Origin: Treponema sp.
GTDB taxonomy: Bacteria > Spirochaetota > Spirochaetia > Treponematales > Treponemataceae
NCBI GenBank assembly: GCA_017645785.1
Contig: JAGCNW010000027.1
Coordinates: 62,001-126,000, forward strand
Reading direction: 5' to 3'
DNA length: 64,000 nucleotides
Numbering within the stretch: position 1 is the first letter of the stretch; the number at the start of each line of letters is the position of its first letter. The position numbers were made by a program, and so were the translations under genes. Below are positions 42,101 through 48,590 of this stretch, piece by piece. The notes below the pieces were generated by a model. The model worked only from the letters and a program-made list of their open reading frames with translations. It was not told where the DNA came from and searched no databases.

Positions 42101-43785
42101 GTTGTCGTTATGTCGCCGTTGACGGTGGCTTTTGATCCGCCGTTTATCACAAGCGAGTCGAGCGTTCCGCCTGCCAAAAGTATGTTTTTGCTGCTTGCGG
42201 CGACGGCGATTTTTGTCGCGGCGTCGTAGGAGTTGATTGTCATTCCGTTGTCGGCTGAAACGCTTTTTATCGTGGCGTTGTAGGCGCCCGACAACTTTGT
42301 CAACACTAAAGTTCCGCTTGCGGAATTGGTGACAACGCTGTTGTCGCTCATTGCAAAGTCCGCCACAGTTGTCGAGCCGCTTCCGGAATTGGTGAAGGCG
42401 CCGCCCGCGCATTGAACTGTTCCAAAAGCGCTTGCCGAGCCGCCGCTTACGGTTACGCCGCCGGTTGTCATTGTGACAGTTCCGCTTGCGCTGTCGACGG
42501 CTCCAGCAAAAGTGATTGAGTTGGCGCCGACAGAAATCGTTCCGTCGTTTGTAGTCGTGCCTGTGACTGTAAGGTTTCCGGCGACCGCCGTCTCGGCGCT
42601 TCCACTTACGGTAAGCGCGGCGATTGTTCCCGTTCCCAAAGCGCAAGAGCCCGCGGTGACTGCAATTGTCGGAGAGCCATCGTAAGAAGAAACAGTTATG
42701 GCGTTTGTTCCGCCTGTCAAGGTTGCCGCGCGGTTTCCTGTAAGTTTTGTTATCGTAAGCGCGCCGCCCGTTGAGTTTGTGACGGAAGTGTCGGCTCCCA
42801 TTTGAAGCTCAGCGAGAGTGAGCGCGCCGCTTCCTGAGTTTGAAATCGTCCCGCCGGAACTTTGGACTGTTCCAAGGCTGCTCGCGGCGGCCGCGCTTGT
42901 CGTTATGTTTCCTGTTGTCGTAATAATTGTTCCGCTTGCGCCGGCAACTGCGCCGGCAAATGTCACGCCGCCTGTCGCCGCGCTGATTGTTTCAGTGTTT
43001 GCGACGGAACTTTTAAATGTCAACGTTCCGCCTGTTGTTTTTAATGTTTCTGTGTTTGATACTGGTCCTGTAGCGTTTAAATTTCCGCTAAGAGTGATTG
43101 TTCCCGCGTTGTCGATGGCGGGGTAGTCGGTGTTTGTGTAATTGTCGTTTGTGCTCCATGTAAGGCTTGCCGCGGTTACCGTTCCGCCAGAAGTGACTTT
43201 TAGCGCGTTGCAGCCGACATTCGAGTCGCCCTGCAAGTCGATCGTTCCGGCTTGGAGCGTTCCGTCAACTTGGACTAGACTTTTTGGAATTGAGTTTGTG
43301 GCGGAGTGGGTCAGCGCGGCGGCCGTAAGCTTGTTTCCGCCGTCAACCAAAAGCTTTGTGCCCGAATGTGTGTACAAGGTTCCAGTACATTCCGCCTCGC
43401 AGTCGATTTCCAACGTTCCGATTACGCCGCCGGTGGAGGACGCGCGGTTAAAGTCCATCGCGCCAAAGGTGATTTTTTTTGTTCCGGTAAGTTTTGTCGT
43501 CCAGTCAGTCCCAACATATTGCGCGGCCCCGGATTTTTGTATGTTCAAAGCGGCAACCGTTATGTCCTCGTCAATCGTAACGGTGTAGTTTCCAGCGATG
43601 TAGGCTGTGTCGCCAGTTGTCGGGTAGGCTGTCGCGACTGCTCCAGTTTCGCTTTCTGTCCGCCAGTTTTCTACGGTTGTCCAGTTTGTGTCCGCGCCGC
43701 CGCCCGCCCAATAATAGGTTTCCGCAAAAAGAGGCATGGCAAAAGAGAAGAAGATTAATGTCAAAAGGCGCAAAGACTTTTTCAC
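33157..43785 (-). CDS. Giant secreted repeat protein with internal duplication
   Basis: 3542 aa, starting at a GTG (43785) without a Shine-Dalgarno. Signal peptide ends FAMPLFA (residues 1-21). Composition is dominated by Thr, Ser, Gly, Ala and Asn in short beta repeats, as in filamentous parallel beta-helix adhesins. Three repeats of about 170 aa (TTGNITTSAA..LGTVQS) fill roughly residues 280-790. A block of about 771 aa is then duplicated (near residues 790-1570 and 1570-2340), each carrying NxW-NYxLVPGL. A less repetitive region (2340-3460) with Ig-like strands follows, and a FlgD-type Ig domain ends the protein (MTLDGNIVTYL, YYNWNGTNNGG, ARGLYFVRVIGPG). No autotransporter barrel. Probably surface-exposed. 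Confidence 0.88.
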   Translation of the reverse strand: MKKSLRLLTLIFFSFAMPLFAETYYWAGGGADTNWTTVENWRTESETGAVATAYPTTGDTAYIAGNYTVTIDEDITVAALNIQKSGAAQYVGTDWTTKLTGTKKITFGAMDFNRASSTGGVIGTLEIDCEAECTGTLYTHSGTKLLVDGGNKLTAAALTHSATNSIPKSLVQVDGTLQAGTIDLQGDSNVGCNALKVTSGGTVTAASLTWSTNDNYTNTDYPAIDNAGTITLSGNLNATGPVSNTETLKTTGGTLTFKSSVANTETISAATGGVTFAGAVAGASGTIITTTGNITTSAAAASSLGTVQSSGGTISNSGSGALTLAELQMGADTSVTNSTGGALTITKLTGNRAATLTGGTNAITVSSYDGSPTIAVTAGSCALGTGTIAALTVSGSAETAVAGNLTVTGTTTNDGTISVGANSITFAGAVDSASGTVTMTTGGVTVSGGSASAFGTVQCAGGAFTNSGSGSTTVADFAMSDNSVVTNSASGTLVLTKLSGAYNATIKSVSADNGMTINSYDAATKIAVAASSKNILLAGGTLDSLVINGGSKATVNGDITTTNGITNSGTLATSAAVAITGPVTNGGTISAAANDITFNGAVTGAGGTITTTTGNITTSAAATSYLGTVQSAGGELTNSGAGAVTVAELSMGAATTVANTAASGGIAVAKLSGGYTATLNNASATENIAINEYADNPTIKAAAGSSSLGGGTLAALTVDAGATATVSGALIVTGDITNNGTLDASANLTFESDFNGGSGTFSSTETVKATGMSAKFTGNNANIANFVYDPSGGSGGSLEIVDGNKFTTEFSCATPAVQIKLSGANTIGTLAMTSAGGTLTVNDAQTINGDLSLEGADGSLLNVTGGGSLGIGASQSKEGKFLNVDWDNISISGTGYYIAKDSEAASTPNYGQKSNWIILNPLMEFVWTGIVGNWNDPLNWNYNLVPGLTSATGGVSTVGYSVKIPNDTSKPTVSDAINYSIKNLAIDDPDASLTFSSSGNVAVSGTLANKGKIFYSDAGRVTNETGTFINDDTQGTVEFNGSGAADLANVQYHDLIVSGSGDFLSAEDKTLTVKNDMTYNASAASGTLTISALSVTNDLKILAGNVKFNASDVMSVGTETKAKTVTLSTSGSVSVGNNGADRFNVTDGALNFLSSLGDLELCGKITASGGITLSKDATLKGNVDFESDTTLGADVNLIIANDHSSMQTATTNAKLVCAGHTLTLKNASLTNNGAVTDGNINFIETAARAQLFTPNTGSTYAKVTVNKTSGGSLEIKKALKATEFTITENKTFTADAAFTAEKLAITKNTNATFNGLATISSEYSDAGTAGNISFAAGCSFTPATTFNTTGSVTLNGSSTACNFTGGLTHTTGPTTLNGALTTENNKDISLAATTLAAAATIDAGAGAVTINGSLDGLFAFASNGTGTLTLAGAVGTTNPPATITVEGQTIISAPSVKTSGLQNYKKDVTFDAAACAVTGEIKADANLIVNAGKAASLSSATTVAGDINNNGTLAATGNFTFESDFNGGSGTFSSTATVTSTGAAATFTGNNAEIANFVYVPSGSSGGSLEIVDGNRFTTEFSCATPAVQIKLSGANTIGTLAMASAGGTLTVNDGQTITALTLQGADGSPLNVEGSGSLNITSSQQSGNYLSVALAGPKISNDSGDAYYSAKNSSFDGDPYYGQHNHWIIMNKLMVFEWAGGDSVDWGRVSNWNYKLVPGLASTIGGVDTRGYPVIISNSPAKTYLPATAAAYSVGQLTINDAAATLTLASADISLQTFADRSATANGTLANKGTINYSNAGRIRVGTTFINDASATNKGTVDFTGTSGATDLATPSYYNLIVSGTGNFSAGSALTVENDLTYSSASGSLTLAAATIKNDLIHSGGGVLTTNGAVAVQNDLTQIAGTLTANANLTVTNALAVNAGTASFNAETEAKSADFTPATSSTVLSISLGNTEGDKFTLTGAGSSLILPAELTSLSVAGTITAGGGITISHNAVLNNNTILANATTIGAPVIVSTNPAASNYTLTTSDTLATSAALTIQDANLVNTGAVTNGNISFTETAARAQSFTPNESSTYTSVEVHKEHGGSLEIKSAFIVTDFTVTKNGKLTTDAAVTATNFKITDNVELVADAAVTAAKLTITKNTNATFKGLVTVSSEYSDAGTAGNITFDKGCSYTFADKANFITTGTLTLNGTDNPCAFKGGLEHTSGLTILYTALNTTSAAITLGATTLAADTTINAGTGTVSLGALDGAFDFTNAGSGTLTFKGSVGAAAKLATITVTKKTIVQDNAAYIKTTGLQTYNDDITFMRSCAVDGQIQAAASIATNGDYTVTFTKDVNLFTSNPATLGGYGGKLLISGDIYFAVSGKTSTVASTVQAKNVLLFQGEISIAASGELISTQDIILLGAKYNIDDKKETTASQVTGLFAYNHASRQDGKHSPALYTKAFPSAPYSGIVTTTAGAKIKAGKNFYANGLNDDSGNGLGSDLWTLTLPDNNLQTAAFAEIYNSEIYNCSSNYDVAAAEGNNIHGSCSKIITTRPVIDIAYTVYDDVIYISFKDSAGNSVKIENSNNEISAAVSHIFNSAGYFAGTYTDADCQTSTNNNLDRSDFYIKSNYKWNTDAIGTNKGAAASTDRSGSHQETIPYLNLPKALTGVYETLRDSSKNRITHYYNTSPDTSAQYSEQGKTFTAVADQCEPVLIKVLTGQEMHEAPASQKEYDAHNFVEFVYSEPVDINGSSTTVAASDVNIHAAGDLGATTNSAGGITFAYLASTSSGSVNAALKTGSGSPHSLYRNFSDTAGAAPVDHAARIRVSIAGYVDGTFSVGGDSYNNWTGYISSAATPSGTITRIANTNIKDKSPAQKSLTIASTTGHPLPTITIQNSGASNELYGLWDVTPPSFAPVRINGTSTWNAPAYDGSQEFEFVGASYGTGTLSAIEVHWFDNEPKYNEATQWFSRVGWATASSATEYNLVQSYAADVRGGSRADSGNANVTVGGIRYSSIYNANNAFEYAIYGSESYVGFSQQIKGGAESSLFTYGGSDTGAATNPTGAEDGLYTKLLLDNTLLQPNTTFTMTFDSNACFITDLAGNRIQCGKIKMKSIDRTPPEFLMSAVPLGSSQMLVIFSKSINIGTLALYTDATTHDTVSALEYIPKALEFKTISGGAITEIKIEDVPAKCVFRNNKATGIVLTLSKNAVLDNVTSGIFISAKKSDKYKYDPLSGIDNAHITYIQDAIGNYVVADSKHAFSDFAVNAINPQYAYDNSLTDEGVATSYGLYQEGVWAVRDWNAEQKNSGTISANKEIIMQTTLYDGSKKLPSGQKISAVFDSAPDFGSVSTKINENTKMAWRIWHPNLTSDVFTSLAPINNIPQFTVEGNSNDTGVVFDIEKSLSSSNWKNGDQVSFLFKMGDYTVDHYADGRNFPLYAVRLKDISDITSLDLWSFKIRTTTLQRGGVTILNNVIDLNNGEHTVVEVDMKESGNLNVMVMTLDGNIVTYLRHGYTEAGSHYYNWNGTNNGGSKVARGLYFVRVIGPGIDETRKVMCVK
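36655..41430 (-). repeat. Two direct copies of a 2313-bp unit in the giant gene
   Basis: For example the segment at 41255-41430 matches 38942-39117 at an offset of 2313 bp (771 codons) with few differences, including the run encoding TIGTLAM and EIVDGN. Similarity fades and returns along the unit, so one duplication followed by uneven divergence or gene conversion is likely. Boundaries are approximate. Confidence 0.75.
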
Positions 43786-43865
43786 TTTTTCATTATCGGA
43801 AAATTTGAAAAACTAGTTAAGGAAATATTTATATAGTAGATTATTGCGGAGGCTTTGCAAGACGC

Positions 43866-43894
43866 TAGCAAAAAAGCGCTAAATCAACTATTAT
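43866..43894 (+). promoter_or_regulatory. Promoter of the macro-domain operon
   Basis: TAGCAA 43866-43871, 17-nt spacer, TATTAT 43889-43894, 6 nt to the ATG at 43901. Leaderless arrangement. Confidence 0.5.
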
Positions 43895-43900
43895 GTAGGC

Positions 43901-44413
43901 ATGGAAACGGCATTGAAAATCATTTCTGGCGACATAACCAAGTTTGACGGAGACGCGATTGTAAACGCGGCCAACCAAAGCCTTTTGGGAGGCGGAGGCG
44001 TTGACGGAGCGATTCACGCTGCGGCGGGCGTTGGCCTTTTAAAGGAATGCATGACGCTTGGCGGCTGCAAGACGGGCCAGGCAAAAATCACGGGCGGCCA
44101 CAATTTAAAGGCGCGCTTTGTGGTTCACACGGTGGGGCCTGTTTACTACGAACATTCGCCGCAAGAAGCCCGCGCGCTTTTGCAAAGCTGCTACAAAAAT
44201 TCGATTGAGCTTGCCCGCCAAAAGGGCTGCCAATCGATGGCCTTTCCTTTGATAAGCGCGGGCGTTTACGGTTATCCCAAAGAACAGGCGCTTGAGGTTG
44301 CCGTTCAGACTATAAAAGAATTTGGCGAGGGCCTTGACTGCTCGATCGTTTTGTTCGACCGCGAGGCTTGGACAATCGCCAAGGAAAAATTTTCGGATTT
44401 GGCAAAAGAATGA
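43901..44413 (+). CDS. Macro domain protein (ADP-ribose hydrolase, YmdB-like)
   Basis: 170 aa single macro domain. ISGDITKFDGDAIVNAANQSLLGGGGVDGAIHAAAG contains the ADP-ribose Asp (GDIT), the Asn pair and the Gly-rich loop; VHTVGP and FPLISAGVYGYP near residue 130 complete the site. Such proteins hydrolyse O-acetyl-ADP-ribose or remove mono-ADP-ribose from proteins and nucleic acids. Overlaps arfB by ATGA, so the two are translated together. Confidence 0.92.
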   Translation: METALKIISGDITKFDGDAIVNAANQSLLGGGGVDGAIHAAAGVGLLKECMTLGGCKTGQAKITGGHNLKARFVVHTVGPVYYEHSPQEARALLQSCYKNSIELARQKGCQSMAFPLISAGVYGYPKEQALEVAVQTIKEFGEGLDCSIVLFDREAWTIAKEKFSDLAKE

Positions 44414-44823
44414 ACGCAAGCGAACTGCATAAATCGATAGAAGAAAATTCTCAATTGACTTTCGCGCGCAGCGGCGGAAAGGGCGGGCAAAACGTCAACA
44501 AAGTCAACACAAAAGTCCACTTGTCGCTCTCTGTTTCCAACTTGAACGGAATCAGCGAGGAGGAACGGATTCGCTTGCGCCAAAAACTCGCGGCAATCAT
44601 AAACAGCCAGGACTGCATTTTCTTGGACGTTGACGACGAGCGCTACCAAGAGCTCAACCGCAAAATCGCCCTAAGCCGCGTTGAAAACCGCATCGTCACC
44701 GCCCTCAAAATTCCCAAAAAGCGAAAGAAGACCAAGCCCACCCAAGCCAGCAAGGAACGCAAGCTAAAGCTAAAAAAAATCCGCTCCGAACTAAAGCGAA
44801 GCCGCGCTAAGATTTGGCAGTAG
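44410..44823 (+). CDS. arfB: Ribosome-rescue peptidyl-tRNA hydrolase ArfB/YaeJ
   Basis: 137 aa, start in ATGA overlap at 44410. Stand-alone RF1-type catalytic domain with the GGQ motif (ARSGGKGGQNVNKVNTKV near residue 20) and a Lys/Arg-rich C-terminal tail (KKRKKTKPTQASKERKLKLKK, RSRAKIWQ) that enters the empty mRNA channel. Hydrolyses peptidyl-tRNA on stalled ribosomes. Full length for the family. No terminator is evident in the 76 nt after it; that gap has a repeated AAGAAGCGCCCC at 44847 and 44880. Confidence 0.93.
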   Translation: MNASELHKSIEENSQLTFARSGGKGGQNVNKVNTKVHLSLSVSNLNGISEEERIRLRQKLAAIINSQDCIFLDVDDERYQELNRKIALSRVENRIVTALKIPKKRKKTKPTQASKERKLKLKKIRSELKRSRAKIWQ

Positions 44824-44899
44824 ACGGGGAACTGTCGCAAGACCAAGAAGCGCCCCGCCTGAGATTGCTTGCAAGCCTAAGAAGCGCCCCAGCCCCGAA

Positions 44900-45454
44900 T
44901 TACTTCAACCATTCCAAAATGCTTTTCCATTCTGCAAGCAGGCGGTCAAAGGACCATGCGGCGTTGGCCGGGCTGGGACTGGGAAGACAAGCCGCGCTTT
45001 GTTGGCAGAACGGCTCGTAAAGGGCGGCGCAATGTTTTTGCCACAATTTGAATGCGGTTTGGCCCGCGCAAAAGACGCGGCGGATTTTGGCTTTTCTAAA
45101 AATCTCTGTAAAGTCGTTGGGAACGGCGTTCTTTATGCTTGAGTCGGCCGCTCCCTCTATGTCGCAGGAGGCAAGAACGTCCCAAAGCGCGATTTTGTGG
45201 TCCAGCAAAAATTTCCGGCGTTCGTTGATGGTGGCTTTTGCGTCCGCCGCGTTGTTGGGCAGGCGCAACGATTCCCCAAAGACAGCGGGAAGGACGCGCC
45301 AAAAGCGGTTTTGCGGATGCATGTAAAAGAATCCTGCGGCGCGGCTTTTTGGCGAGGGCATCGTTCCCAAAATTAGGATGCGGCTCCGCTCGTTCCACAC
45401 CGGCGGAATTTGGTGAATGATTTTTTGCGGCTTTTCATTAATCGAGCGCGGCAT
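44900..45454 (-). CDS. DNA-deoxyinosine glycosylase (UDG superfamily family 6)
   Basis: 184 aa from the ATG at 45454, preceded by GGGGAACGG; the upstream ATG at 45499 has no such site and would overlap the alkyltransferase more. ILILGTMPSPKSRAAGFFY and HPQNRFWRVL near residue 30-50 are the hypoxanthine/uracil glycosylase signature, ALWDVLASCDIEGAADSSI near 90 the middle motif, and LPSPSPANAAW near 155 the DNA-intercalating loop. Removes deaminated purine (inosine) or uracil. Overlaps the end of the preceding alkyltransferase gene by 17 nt. Confidence 0.85.
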   Translation of the reverse strand: MPRSINEKPQKIIHQIPPVWNERSRILILGTMPSPKSRAAGFFYMHPQNRFWRVLPAVFGESLRLPNNAADAKATINERRKFLLDHKIALWDVLASCDIEGAADSSIKNAVPNDFTEIFRKAKIRRVFCAGQTAFKLWQKHCAALYEPFCQQSAACLPSPSPANAAWSFDRLLAEWKSILEWLK

Positions 45455-45815
45455 CGTCCGTTCCCCATTCAGCTTGCAATTGCGCGCACATTGCGTCAAA
45501 GTCGTCCTGACTTATCGCATGCCGCTCCATGTCGACGTGGCCTTTTTCGAACGCCACTCCTTCGTCCTCCAGTTTTTGGCGCTGGACTCCGCTCCCCCCA
45601 AAGGCAAAACTCCCCGAGCAAAAGCCCTTCGCGTTGACCACTCTGTGGCAGGGCGTCACTGAATTGCTAGGATTTTTGTGCAGCACGTTCCCCACATACC
45701 GCCTCAAATTGCGGTTCCCCACAAGCGCGGCCACCTGCGAATACGAGGCCACCTTTCCCCTAGGAATCAACCTCACCGCGGCGTATATTTTTTGCGCAAG
45801 ACTTTTCTCGGGCAT
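45438..45815 (-). CDS. Methylated-DNA--protein-cysteine methyltransferase, minimal DNA-binding/catalytic domain
   Basis: 125 aa. Only the C-terminal Ogt/MGMT domain: IYAAVRLIPRGKVASYSQVAALVG, RRYVGNVLHKNPSNSVTPCHRVVNAKG. The acceptor Cys of PCHRV is present, unlike alkyltransferase-like Atl proteins which have Trp, so direct O6-alkylguanine repair is possible despite the missing N-terminal domain. The C-terminus is extended and acidic. Operonic with the deaminated-base glycosylase. Confidence 0.85.
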   Translation of the reverse strand: MPEKSLAQKIYAAVRLIPRGKVASYSQVAALVGNRNLRRYVGNVLHKNPSNSVTPCHRVVNAKGFCSGSFAFGGSGVQRQKLEDEGVAFEKGHVDMERHAISQDDFDAMCAQLQAEWGTDDAALD

Positions 45816-45850
45816 GGTGGAATTGTATTCCGGGGCGAGGAAAGTTTCAA

Positions 45851-45879
45851 TTGCTTTTTAAGAAAAAATAGAATATAAT
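45851..45879 (+). promoter_or_regulatory. Promoter of the DUF4160 pair
   Basis: TTGCTT 45851-45856, 17-nt spacer, TATAAT 45874-45879; AGGGGG ribosome site before the ATG at 45909. Confidence 0.6.
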
Positions 45880-45908
45880 TATAAAAGATATCTTGATAAG
45901 GGGGCGCT

Positions 45909-46181
45909 ATGACATATCATTTTATGACTCTAAATGACGGAACGGAAATCGTCCATTCAGAAATGCTGGATGACGGACGCGTTAAAGTTTCCATCGAAAC
46001 CCCCGACGAAAAACTATGCTTTAAGCGCGCCGCTTGTTGGCTCCCCAAGCAAGAATGGACTGATATTTACGGCTACACGGAAGAAGAATTGAATTACCTC
46101 AAAGAGTTGGTCGATTCCGAAAAACATTTGATTTTGGAATTTTCCAAAACGGGCGGGTTTGACAATGCCTCAGGTTTTTAA
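45909..46181 (+). CDS. Small protein partnered with DUF4160 (DUF2442-like position)
   Basis: 90 aa, well-defined start after AAGGGGGCGCT. Beta-rich N-terminus (FMTLNDGTEIVHSEMLDDGRVKVSIETPD), then helix (TEEELNYLKELVDSEKHLILEF). Not confidently placed in a family; its position immediately before and overlapping a DUF4160 gene by 17 nt is typical of DUF4160/DUF2442 pairs, which behave like toxin-antitoxin or mobile accessory modules. Confidence 0.6.
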   Translation: MTYHFMTLNDGTEIVHSEMLDDGRVKVSIETPDEKLCFKRAACWLPKQEWTDIYGYTEEELNYLKELVDSEKHLILEFSKTGGFDNASGF

Positions 46182-46443
46182 GATTGGTTCCTATTGGGTA
46201 TACTTTTGGCTTGACGAAAACGTTCCGCTAGAGCCGATTCATGTCCATGTTTCGGAAGGCAAGCCCGTTCCCAACGCAACGAAAATTTGGATAACAAAAA
46301 ATGGCCGCTGTTCGCTCGCCAACAACAAGTCAAAAATCCCCGCGGCCACATTGAACAATATAATCCGAATCATAGAAATGCGCATCCCAGAGATTGAAAA
46401 GAAGTGGTTGGATACGTTTTCTAAGATTTCATATTATTGTTGA
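46165..46443 (+). CDS. DUF4160 domain protein
   Basis: 92 aa, ATG 46165 inside the previous gene. DUF4160 signature: MPQVFKIGSYWVYFWLDE, then PIHVHVSEGKP (PPHVHV type, with Ile replacing the second Pro), a beta strand WITKNGRCSLANN, and a C-terminal helix IIRIIEMRIPEIEKKWLDTF. Small soluble proteins of unknown activity. Ends 8 nt before the convergent membrane-protein gene. Confidence 0.78.
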   Translation: MPQVFKIGSYWVYFWLDENVPLEPIHVHVSEGKPVPNATKIWITKNGRCSLANNKSKIPAATLNNIIRIIEMRIPEIEKKWLDTFSKISYYC

Positions 46444-46451
46444 ACGCTGAT

Positions 46452-47666
46452 TCATAAATCTGCTGGGCATTTATGGTGTTCCCACAAGTATAGAAGAATT
46501 GATGCCAACAAATGAAATGCCAAGCCAAAGCCGAACATCATAATTATAAAGTTCATGTTCATTGTAAAAAATCCGTTCTTGAAAAGAATGAACAGAGTTC
46601 CATAATATCCGATGTTCACCAAAATAGAAATAATCATTAGGTAAATAGTTTTTCCTCTTGAAACAAACCAAGCGTCTATGCAAGCGGAAGCGATGAACGC
46701 AAAATAAAATGGAATGCTTGGAAGAACTATTGAAAGAATAGTCGGAGCGTCCGAGGCCATCGGACCTGCGATGAACCATCTCCAAAACGGCATCGTGATT
46801 AACCACAATATTCCAATAGCGATGGCGTACTGCCAAGTATTTTTTATTGTAAGTTTTTCAAGATTGTTTTTCTTTATTATTTCTCCCAAGCTCATGACAG
46901 GAATCAAGAGCCAGCCCCAAATAAAATTGTTTGCGACCCAGTAATTTCCAGAAGAAGCGACGGCGTTCACCATTTTGCAAATCATAATGGCATAGAAGAT
47001 ATTGTCCAATAATATTTGAACGCCGGAGAAAGCGCCGATGCGACCCCAATCTTTTATCCAAGAGACTTCACATTTTCCAAAGCTTATGTATTTTCTGCGT
47101 AGCGCCAATACTAGCGCCGTTATTGCAACAATGCTGTTGACTATTATTTCGGAATATGACGCTCCGATGTCTTTAAAGCGGGAAATCATAAGAAAATCGA
47201 ATAGATATAGCATTGCGACTTTGCAAATGAGCAAAGCGCAAACTGTTCTATGGTCTTGGTTTAGCGTAAAGAGCAAAATCATAAACGCACTTATATACGC
47301 TATTAAAAGAGAAAACGATTGCAAGAAAAGATACTGCGCGGCGTAAGAGGCGTTCATAAAGTCAGCGATTGTTCCAACCTTTAACGCGATTGCAAAAGTG
47401 AATAGTATGTAAATTCCAAATGAGATTAGGAACGCCAATCCGTTTTTGCGAGAGGAACTCTTTTCTGGCTTTAGCAAAAAATAAAGCGGAACCGTCAGCG
47501 TCGTCACAATCGTTTCGTCAATCAAGTCGAACCATTCCATTTGACCAAGAATGTCTATGCTGACTTTGTTGATTGAAACTATGTTCATCCTAAAAAGCAG
47601 ATAAATTGAAGGAACTAACGCCCACAGCGTCAGCGACGCGAATAGTTTATAGTCTTTTTTGTCCAT
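46452..47666 (-). CDS. MATE/MVF-like polytopic membrane protein
   Basis: 404 aa with about 12 hydrophobic segments evenly spread, few charged loops and no signal cleavage. The overall layout (two groups of six, SIDILGQMEWFDLIDETIVTTLTVPLYFLL early, SGVQILLDNIFYAIMICKMVNAV at the start of the second half, matching the MATE WP-repeat region) fits a distant Na+-driven multidrug/MATE fold. Substrate unknown. AT-richer than neighbours. No clear ribosome site; it follows the 47675 gene by 8 nt on the same strand and is probably coupled to it. Confidence 0.6.
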   Translation of the reverse strand: MDKKDYKLFASLTLWALVPSIYLLFRMNIVSINKVSIDILGQMEWFDLIDETIVTTLTVPLYFLLKPEKSSSRKNGLAFLISFGIYILFTFAIALKVGTIADFMNASYAAQYLFLQSFSLLIAYISAFMILLFTLNQDHRTVCALLICKVAMLYLFDFLMISRFKDIGASYSEIIVNSIVAITALVLALRRKYISFGKCEVSWIKDWGRIGAFSGVQILLDNIFYAIMICKMVNAVASSGNYWVANNFIWGWLLIPVMSLGEIIKKNNLEKLTIKNTWQYAIAIGILWLITMPFWRWFIAGPMASDAPTILSIVLPSIPFYFAFIASACIDAWFVSRGKTIYLMIISILVNIGYYGTLFILFKNGFFTMNMNFIIMMFGFGLAFHLLASILLYLWEHHKCPADL

Positions 47667-47674
47667 TGGTTTTA

Positions 47675-48496
47675 CTACCAGTGTAGAATTGGCAGCCGCA
47701 GCGCTGTGAATATTTTTTGCGCAGCTTTGGGTAGACTAGGATCTATCGCAAAGTGAACGGTGACATAAATCACGATTGTAGATACGACCACTACACCAAA
47801 TTTTACCAACACCGCTGGCGTTGAAAAACCGCACGAATAGCTAAATGTAAAATAAAGCAAAAGAATGAAGATTGAGAAAAGCAGGAATTTGTCGGACATC
47901 ATAAAACAGGCAAGGTAAGTCATCGCCAGCGTCAACGCCGAAACGATCTTCTTTGATCCGCTTTTTGCCGTAAGCAGGACGACGATTTTTAGAAGGCCAA
48001 AGATGATGAGGCCGAGGCCTGTCGCGCACGCTTGCAGAATTTTTGTATTCTTTGGAATTTTATCCTGAATGGCTTCAACTTTTATTAGAGTGTCGCCAAT
48101 TTTCTCTGCGAATGATGTGTATTTATAGAGCTGGTCAAACGGCGCGTCTGTAAGCAGCGACGGCTTTATCGCTATGACAATGGCGGCGACAAATACAAGG
48201 CTTGCGATTATGTCCAAGATTGCGAGCGCTATTGTCAGGCCAAGAGACGTCGGCGCTTGATTGTTTTGCGCTGTGTCTTTTGTTTCCGTCGCGGAGGAAT
48301 CTTTTTTTGTCGTGTCGGAGTCATCGCTCGATTGAGCGACATTCTCAGTAGAGTCTTGCTCTTGGCTTTCGCCGGCTTTTTTGCTTTGAAATTTGCCTTT
48401 AAGCTTTTGGCTAAAATCTGCAAACGAGTTTTTTGCAGCTGAAACATATTCGTCAATGGATTTTTGAGCTTTTTCAAGAATGTCTTTTGCGTTCAT
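47675..48496 (-). CDS. Membrane protein with charged N-terminal domain, unknown function
   Basis: 273 aa. Start has AAGGAGTG 10 nt upstream. Residues 1-40 are an amphipathic helix of the apolipoprotein-like kind (DILEKAQKSIDEYVSAAKNSFADFSQKLKGK), followed by a disordered Ser/Asp/Thr/Gln-rich linker to about 85, then five or six membrane helices (88-112, 150-172, 182-200, 203-222, 226-250). No family recognised. Paired with the MATE-like protein. A TATAAT at about 48521-48526 may be its promoter -10. Confidence 0.55.
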   Translation of the reverse strand: MNAKDILEKAQKSIDEYVSAAKNSFADFSQKLKGKFQSKKAGESQEQDSTENVAQSSDDSDTTKKDSSATETKDTAQNNQAPTSLGLTIALAILDIIASLVFVAAIVIAIKPSLLTDAPFDQLYKYTSFAEKIGDTLIKVEAIQDKIPKNTKILQACATGLGLIIFGLLKIVVLLTAKSGSKKIVSALTLAMTYLACFMMSDKFLLFSIFILLLYFTFSYSCGFSTPAVLVKFGVVVVSTIVIYVTVHFAIDPSLPKAAQKIFTALRLPILHW

Positions 48497-48579
48497 TATT
48501 TTTCACTCCTTAAAAACAAGTTAATTATACCACAACTTTTATCAAATATAATGGAAAAAAAGCGAAAAACGCCTGTAGG

Positions 48580-48586
48580 CCCCCCC
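48580..48586 (+). repeat. C7 tract just upstream of the putP promoter
   Basis: Seven C at 48580-48586, ending 4 nt before the -35 box at 48591. Shorter than the two G9 tracts but in a position where length changes could alter promoter strength. Confidence 0.4.
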
Positions 48587-48590
48587 GATA

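Noticed and set aside
36826-43588. Many long plus-strand open frames (for example 36826-37560, 39400-40101, 43142-43588)
   Set aside because: They are opposite the giant repeat gene and result from its Thr/Ser/Gly-rich codons; they repeat where the gene repeats and have no ribosome sites.
33157-43785. Regular DNA repeats considered as a CRISPR array
   Set aside because: Repeats are hundreds of bases long, coding and directly adjacent, with no constant short repeat and unique spacers; no cas genes.
44840-44895. AAGAAGCGCCCC twice between arfB and the glycosylase gene
   Set aside because: Only two short imperfect copies with no structure; likely chance.
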